Positions 16,530 through 20,488 of a stretch of DNA of 20,488 nucleotides are shown here, in pieces (the stretch's first letter is position 1; each line of letters opens with the position of its first letter). The notes below the pieces were generated by a model. The model ran no database searches and was not told the DNA's origin. It saw only the letters and a program-made list of their open reading frames with translations. Both the position numbers and the translations under genes were made by a program. This stretch comes from UBA6115 sp964629345 (GTDB lineage Bacteria; Bacillota; Clostridia; Christensenellales; Aristaeellaceae), in NCBI GenBank assembly GCA_964629345.1, contig CAZVSG010000033.1, positions 1 to 20,488 on the forward strand. The letters are read 5' to 3'.

Positions 16530-18227
16530 TCAGTCGCCCAGCGTCAGCTCGATCTTGACTTGTTTGTCCAGGCTGTCCTGCAAAGCGGCGATGAGGTTGC
16601 CGTGGCTGTCGTTGAGGGACATGGTGGCACTGGTGGTCACGTCGGCCAGCATCGCCTTGTCCTGCTCGCTCAGCGCGTCATACTTGGCCTTGTCCTGCTC
16701 TTTGGTGCTGCCGTCCTTGAGCGGGCGGCCGTTGAGGTCCGAGGTATATTTGGCGAACCACTCTTCGATTTCGGCGACCGTCTTTCCCGCGAAGAAGGCC
16801 TCATAGGCGTCCATCTGGGAAGACCAGGTGCCGGTGTTCATCTTGTATCCGTTCCCGCGCTCCCGCTTGGTCAGCCAGGAGGCGACTTCAGCCTGGAAAC
16901 CATCGTTGTTGGTGACCAGCTTGCCGTCGATCACGCCGTCGTGGTTGAAGTCATAGTTGTATCCACCCTGTCCCGGGAATCCGGAGAAATGCGGCATACC
17001 TTCGCCGTCATAGTTGGGGGTCGCCACCTCCACCTGGTCCATGACCACCTGGACGATGCGGCCTTCCGCGTCAAACAGGGTGATGGCGGCGACTTCGTTG
17101 AAGGAATAGACCTGTGTCTCCGTGCTGTCCTTGCCCGGGCCGATCCGGCCGGTGAAGTTCAGGCCCAGGCCCAGGGCCGCGGCGCTGGCTGTCACGGGTT
17201 TCCGGTTCTCATAGGCAGTCTTGAGCGCGGCGATGAGGTTGCCGTGGCCGTCGTTGAGGGACATGGTGGCGCTGGTGGTCACGTCAGCCAGCATCGCCTT
17301 GTCCTCTTCGCTCAGCGCGTCGTACTTGGCCTTGTCCTGCTCTTTGGTGCTGCCGTCCTTGAGCGGGCGGCCATTGCTGTCTGAGGTGTACTTGGCGAAC
17401 CACTCTTCGATTTCGGCGACCGTCTTTCCCGCGAAGAAGGCCTCATAGGCGTCCATCTGGGAAGACCAGGTGCCGGTGCCCATCTTGTAGCCGTCGCCGC
17501 GGCCGCGCTTGGTCAGCCAGCCCGCGATGTCGGACTGGAACAGCTCGTCGCTGGTTTCCATCACGCTGTCGATCTTTGCGTCATGGTCAGAATCATACAC
17601 ATAGGGGTACTGGCCGGGGAAGCCTGCGAAATGCGGCATGCCCTCGCCGTCATAGTTGGGGGTGGCGACTTCCAGCTGGTCCAGCTTGGCGTACAGGATC
17701 CTGCCCTCGCCGTCAAAGAGCACGGCGGCAAAGACCTGATTGAAGGAATAGACCTGCACGTCCTTGTCGTCCTTGCCCGGGCCGATGCGGCCGGTATTGT
17801 TGATGCCCAGGCCGACGGTGACGCCACTGCCCTGGATGACAACAGGCTCAGCGGCAGCTTCCGGGGCGGCGGCCTCGCCGATGCCGGCGGAAAGGAGGGC
17901 GGCCTTCACGGCCTCGATAACGCCCTTGGACGTCCAGGTCGCGCCGGCCAGAACGTCCACGTCCGCGGAGTTGGCCGCCACGATGCGGGCGGGCACTTCC
18001 GTCAGGGCGGGCGTGCCGATGCCCTCGGTTTCGCTTTCGCCGACAGCGGTCACTTCGGTGATCTTCCCGTCCGCCAGGGTAACGGTGACTTTGACGGGGG
18101 ATTCAGTGGAAAAACCTTCAGCCTCCCCGGTGAAGGTGCCGCTGACGCCGGCGGGCTCGGCCATCACAGCCAATGATCCCAGCATCAGGGTCAGGCAGAG
18201 GATCAGGGACAGGGTCTTCCTTGACAT
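16530..18227 (-). CDS. Secreted FMN-binding domain protein with two 214-residue tandem repeats
   Basis: A 565-residue exported redox protein. Residues 1-23 form a signal peptide (VMA before EP) with no lipobox. Residues about 28-112 are an FMN-binding domain of the RnfG/NqrC type, ending ETEGIGTPAL and DVLAGATWTS, with T97 as the likely covalent FMN acceptor. After an Ala/Glu-rich linker (116-130), two 214-residue units (about 138-351 and 352-565) each begin TGRIGPGK and end DVTTSATMS, matching the D-x-x-[ST]-[SG]-A-T flavinylation signature at T321 and T535. The protein may therefore carry up to three flavins, though binding by the repeats is inferred. AAGGAGGA precedes ATG 18227. It lies downstream of the hydrogenase gene but has its own promoter, suggesting a role in extracytosolic electron transfer. 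No membrane or wall anchor is visible. Confidence 0.85.
   Translation of the reverse strand: MSRKTLSLILCLTLMLGSLAVMAEPAGVSGTFTGEAEGFSTESPVKVTVTLADGKITEVTAVGESETEGIGTPALTEVPARIVAANSADVDVLAGATWTSKGVIEAVKAALLSAGIGEAAAPEAAAEPVVIQGSGVTVGLGINNTGRIGPGKDDKDVQVYSFNQVFAAVLFDGEGRILYAKLDQLEVATPNYDGEGMPHFAGFPGQYPYVYDSDHDAKIDSVMETSDELFQSDIAGWLTKRGRGDGYKMGTGTWSSQMDAYEAFFAGKTVAEIEEWFAKYTSDSNGRPLKDGSTKEQDKAKYDALSEEDKAMLADVTTSATMSLNDGHGNLIAALKTAYENRKPVTASAAALGLGLNFTGRIGPGKDSTETQVYSFNEVAAITLFDAEGRIVQVVMDQVEVATPNYDGEGMPHFSGFPGQGGYNYDFNHDGVIDGKLVTNNDGFQAEVASWLTKRERGNGYKMNTGTWSSQMDAYEAFFAGKTVAEIEEWFAKYTSDLNGRPLKDGSTKEQDKAKYDALSEQDKAMLADVTTSATMSLNDSHGNLIAALQDSLDKQVKIELTLGD
16533..17816 (-). repeat. Tandem duplication, two 642-bp in-frame units
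   Basis: Two copies of a 642-bp unit (17816-17175 and 17174-16533) make up most of the FMN-binding gene. The C-terminal 85 residues of the units (251-335 and 465-549) differ at three positions. At DNA level 16750-16836 is identical to 17392-17478 (87 bp, offset 642). The N-terminal halves are clearly more diverged. Confidence 0.9.
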
Positions 18228-18268
18228 GAATATTCCTCCTTGAGTTGTTTTGGATTTGCCTCCAAGCC

Positions 18269-18297
18269 ATTATAAGGGTTGGCGGGACGCTTCGCAA
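18269..18297 (-). promoter_or_regulatory. Promoter of the FMN-binding protein gene
   Basis: On the minus strand, -35 TTGCGA (18297-18292), 17-bp spacer, consensus -10 TATAAT (18274-18269). It lies in the 82-bp gap after the hydrogenase gene, 41 bp before the start codon. Confidence 0.7.
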
Positions 18298-18303
18298 GGG
18301 ATC

Positions 18304-18319
18304 GGGCGGTCATCCGCCC
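18304..18319 (-). other. Hairpin over the hydrogenase stop codon
   Basis: GGGCGG (18304-18309) and CCGCCC (18314-18319) form a perfect 6-bp stem whose loop holds the TGA stop region. No T-run follows on the minus strand, so transcription from the hydrogenase operon may continue into the FMN-binding gene. Confidence 0.4.
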
Positions 18320-19857
18320 GGGGTGAACTTGACCGTTTGATCCATCCGCGTTCCAGGCGCGCCGCTCAGTGGGTTGTCCCCCGCCGTCCTGTAGGGCGAG
18401 GTTTCCGCGAACGACGCGACGGCCTTTCCGGCCCTGGGGATGAGGGAGAGGGTACCGGGGCCGCCGACGCAGCCACCCGGGCAGGCCATGCCCTCCATCA
18501 GGCAGCCGTCCGCCTTCCCGGCCTTGGCCAGGGAGAGCATCCTGCCGCAGTCCGCCAGGCTGTCCGCCTTCAGTACCCTGACCTCGCGCTCCGGATCGCG
18601 TGAATGGATGACGTTCACGACGGCCTGGGCGACCCCGCCGGACAGGGCGTAATTGCGCCCGTCGCGGGAAGCGTAGCTCATCAGATCCACTTCCTCCATC
18701 CCGCTCAGTTCGATCTGCCTGGCGGAAAACAGGCCCATCAGCTCTTCAAACGTGATCACGTAGTCCACGTACGGGCGCACTTCCTCTTCCAGCGCTTCGA
18801 TTTTCTTGGCGACGCAGGGACCGATGAAAACCACCCTGGCGTTCGGGTGTTCCTCCTTGATCCTCTTTGCCGAGGCCACCATGGGCGTATGGGTCTGCGC
18901 GATGCAGCGGCTGAGGTCCGGCTGCTCCTTCCTTGCAAACATCGCCCAGGACGGGCAGCAGCTTGTACCCAGGAATGGCTTTTTGGCCGGCACGTCCCTG
19001 ATGAACTCCTCCGCCTCATGAAGGGAGCTGATATCGGCGCCCCAGCCGACTTCGATGACCCTCCTGATGCCCAGGGCCTTGATCCCCGCCACCACTTTCC
19101 CCGGCGTCGCCAGGGGGCCGAACTGCCCCGCAAAGGAGGGGGCGATGGCAGCGAACACGGTCTGCCCGCTGCGGATGGCGGTGATGAGCTGGAAGATCTC
19201 CGACTTGTCCGCGATGGCCGCGAAGGGGCAGGCGACGATGCACAGCCCGCAGGAGACACACCTGTCCTGGTCGATGACCGCGCGGCCGAGCGCGTCGGAG
19301 CCGATGGCCCTGGCGCCGCAGGCCTCCGCGCAGGGCCTGCCGAAGCGCAGGATCGCGTGATAAGGGCAGATTTCTTTGCATCGGCCGCACTTGATGCATT
19401 TCGTCTGGTCGATCTCGGCGGCAGCCCTGCCGATGGAGACCGCATTGACCGGGCAGACGGAGGTGCAGGGATGGGCCAGGCACTTGCGGCAGTTGTCGCT
19501 GACCTGGAAGCGGTCAGTCGGGCAGGCTGCGCAGGCGAAGGGGATGATGTTGACCAGGGGCAGCTCCAGCTTCTTTTCGCTTGTCGCTGTTTCCGCCATG
19601 CCCTCGGTCAGCGGGGTGTGCGTGCCCGAAGGGCGGATGGGCAGTCCCATGGCCAGGCGGATCCGTTCCCTGATGATGGCGCGCTCCTTGAACACGCTGT
19701 CGCGGTAGGTAGCCACCTCGCCGGGAATGATGCGGTAGGAGCTTTCATAAAAGTAGTTGAAGTCAGACTGGTCCAGGTCCCGCTCAAAGGCGAATTTTGC
19801 CACCTCGGTAAAAACCTGGCGGCGGATCTTGGTGATGGGCGTAAAGATGCCCCTCAT
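18310..19857 (-). CDS. Monomeric [FeFe] hydrogenase, group B-like
   Basis: A 515-residue iron-sulfur enzyme expected to interconvert protons and H2 with ferredoxin-type electrons in the cytoplasm. The N-terminal ~95 residues match no domain I can name. Cysteine-rich clusters follow: CRKCLAHPCTSVCP (123-136), CIKCGRCKEICP (154-165) and CVSCGLCIVACP (200-211), ferredoxin-type [4Fe-4S] sites. The H-cluster motifs are TSCCPSW (298-304; C300, C301), GPCVAKKIE (346-354; C348) and EGMACPGGCVGGPG (455-468; C459, C463). All four cluster-ligating cysteines and the proton-relay cysteine are present. GPC in place of MPC and GGPG in place of GGGQ differ from classical group A enzymes and resemble the group B1/B3 clade. 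The start (ATG 19857-19855) overlaps the ferredoxin stop as ATGA, implying coupling. No HydEFG maturases are in the window. Confidence 0.9.
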   Translation of the reverse strand: MRGIFTPITKIRRQVFTEVAKFAFERDLDQSDFNYFYESSYRIIPGEVATYRDSVFKERAIIRERIRLAMGLPIRPSGTHTPLTEGMAETATSEKKLELPLVNIIPFACAACPTDRFQVSDNCRKCLAHPCTSVCPVNAVSIGRAAAEIDQTKCIKCGRCKEICPYHAILRFGRPCAEACGARAIGSDALGRAVIDQDRCVSCGLCIVACPFAAIADKSEIFQLITAIRSGQTVFAAIAPSFAGQFGPLATPGKVVAGIKALGIRRVIEVGWGADISSLHEAEEFIRDVPAKKPFLGTSCCPSWAMFARKEQPDLSRCIAQTHTPMVASAKRIKEEHPNARVVFIGPCVAKKIEALEEEVRPYVDYVITFEELMGLFSARQIELSGMEEVDLMSYASRDGRNYALSGGVAQAVVNVIHSRDPEREVRVLKADSLADCGRMLSLAKAGKADGCLMEGMACPGGCVGGPGTLSLIPRAGKAVASFAETSPYRTAGDNPLSGAPGTRMDQTVKFTPGG

Positions 19858-20132
19858 GGCTGTTCACGGCCTCCGCCGCAGCGCTCCATGATGGCGGCCA
19901 TCACGGACTCGCTCTCCGCCTGCCCGATCAACTCGCCGTCCACCCTGACGAAGGGCCCGTGCGACTGCTCCCTGCACAGGCCCATGCAGGGGATCGCCCT
20001 GACCTGGATCTCACAGGCATCCGGGCCCTGCGCCCTGATCTCTTCCAGGGAGTGGACGGCATCGATGATGTTCATGGATCCCATCATCACGCAGTGCGTC
20101 CCTGCGCATACCTCTACAAGAATGCTTGCCAT
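19854..20132 (-). CDS. Thioredoxin-like [2Fe-2S] ferredoxin domain protein
   Basis: A 92-residue protein with the thioredoxin-like [2Fe-2S] pattern: CAGTHC (C-x4-C, 9-14) and CMGLC (C-x3-C, 49-53), as in NuoE/HydA-type ferredoxins. It probably passes electrons to or from the hydrogenase encoded immediately downstream, whose ATG overlaps this stop codon by 4 nt. GGAGG lies 6 nt before the start at 20132. Upstream, two overlapping TATGAT sequences (20172-20162) could supply a -10 box, but no good -35 is visible. Similar small ferredoxins next to group B-like hydrogenases are known in Clostridia. The direct partnership is inferred from the overlap. Confidence 0.85.
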   Translation of the reverse strand: MASILVEVCAGTHCVMMGSMNIIDAVHSLEEIRAQGPDACEIQVRAIPCMGLCREQSHGPFVRVDGELIGQAESESVMAAIMERCGGGREQP

Positions 20133-20215
20133 GCTGACCTCCGGTTTCTCTTGCTGTGACCATCATATCATAAACGCCCCGCAGGCACACGGCCTTTGTG
20201 CAGGCCGGTCCCAGC

Positions 20216-20239
20216 AAAAAGGAGGGGTCTCCCCCTCCT
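20216..20239 (-). terminator. Intrinsic terminator of the HAD hydrolase gene
   Basis: On the minus strand AGGAGGGG (20239-20232) and CCCCTCCT (20227-20220) form an 8-bp stem with a 4-nt loop, followed by TTTT (20219-20216). It lies about 45 nt after the stop codon and separates this gene from the hydrogenase operon. Confidence 0.8.
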
Positions 20240-20284
20240 AGCCGTTTGATACACTAAAAACGTCCTAAGATCTGTAAGGAACCG

Positions 20285-20488
20285 TCAGCAGCCCTGCATC
20301 AATTTTTCCGGGATGTCCTCCAGCCTTTTGAACACGAAATCCGCGTCCTCCGGGCTGAAGAAACCGTCCGGGTCAAACAGCGCGCCGGCGATGCCCGCGT
20401 TGCGTCCGGCCTGGGCGTCGATGATGCGGTCCCCAATCATGACGCATTCCCTGCGGTCCAATCGGTGCAGGTCGATGATCCAGTTGAG
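20285..20488 (-). CDS. HAD-family hydrolase, C-terminal part only
   Basis: The last 67 codons of a haloacid dehalogenase-superfamily protein; the N-terminus lies beyond the window. CVMIGDRIIDAQAGRNAGI carries HAD motif IV (GDRxxD), followed by the GALF/PDG region and a short C-terminal helix ending QGC. This pattern is typical of phosphoglycolate phosphatase-like and related small-molecule phosphatases. The nucleophilic aspartate and cap domain are not visible, so the substrate cannot be inferred. The stop codon is TGA at 20287-20285. Confidence 0.85.
   Translation of the reverse strand, partial: LNWIIDLHRLDRRECVMIGDRIIDAQAGRNAGIAGALFDPDGFFSPEDADFVFKRLEDIPEKLMQGC

Noticed and set aside
16533..17816. 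CRISPR array or short tandem repeat
   Set aside because: The repeat is a 642-bp in-frame coding duplication with two copies and no spacers.
18604..20241. Plus-strand open frame of 545 codons opposite the hydrogenase and ferredoxin genes
   Set aside because: The minus strand carries all H-cluster and iron-sulfur motifs. The plus-strand product shows only low-complexity Asp/Gly/Arg-rich sequence.

Overview
The window looks like a GC-rich Clostridia-type Firmicute chromosome. The evidence is strong AGGAGG ribosome binding sites, sigma-A-like promoters, hairpin-plus-T terminators, an MsmX-type sugar ABC system, a group B-like [FeFe] hydrogenase and AxA-type signal peptides. No species can be named from sequence alone. 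There is no rRNA, tRNA, CRISPR array, transposase or phage gene.

Positions 1-9458 are a poly- and oligosaccharide uptake locus. A truncated malQ (minus strand) diverges from a secreted GH13 amylase, which is followed 5 nt later by a secreted GH53 endo-beta-1,4-galactanase with a C-terminal Ig-like and CBM61-like tail. Next come a MalE-like binding protein with its own promoter, an intercistronic hairpin, two MalF/MalG-type permeases and an MsmX/UgpC-type ATPase. The secreted enzymes would cut starch and galactan outside the cell, the ABC transporter would import the oligomers, and MalQ would process glucans inside.

Positions 9459-16225 form a pentose section. A 327-bp structured intergenic region leads into xylB (xylulokinase) and xylA (xylose isomerase). 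A strong terminator follows. Then come an APH-fold kinase, a TIM-barrel sugar-phosphate isomerase/epimerase-like protein, rpiB, and a short FMN-dependent alpha-hydroxy-acid-oxidase-like enzyme whose usual active-site arginine is missing. The first two genes each have a plausible promoter; the last two look like an operon. Their substrates are unknown.

Positions 16226-16529 are a convergent intergenic region with a cluster of DnaA-box sequences and the terminator of the next gene. Positions 16530-20132 (minus strand) are a redox module: a [2Fe-2S] thioredoxin-like ferredoxin, a monomeric [FeFe] hydrogenase resembling group B1/B3 (ATGA overlap), and a secreted FMN-binding protein. That protein has one FMN-binding domain plus two 214-residue tandem repeats, each with a flavinylation-like motif. 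The window ends in the C-terminal part of a HAD-family phosphatase (minus strand).

The main candidates for new biology are the possible triple-flavin secreted protein beside the hydrogenase module, the DnaA-box cluster far from any visible dnaA gene, and the kinase/epimerase/RpiB/FMN-oxidoreductase set.
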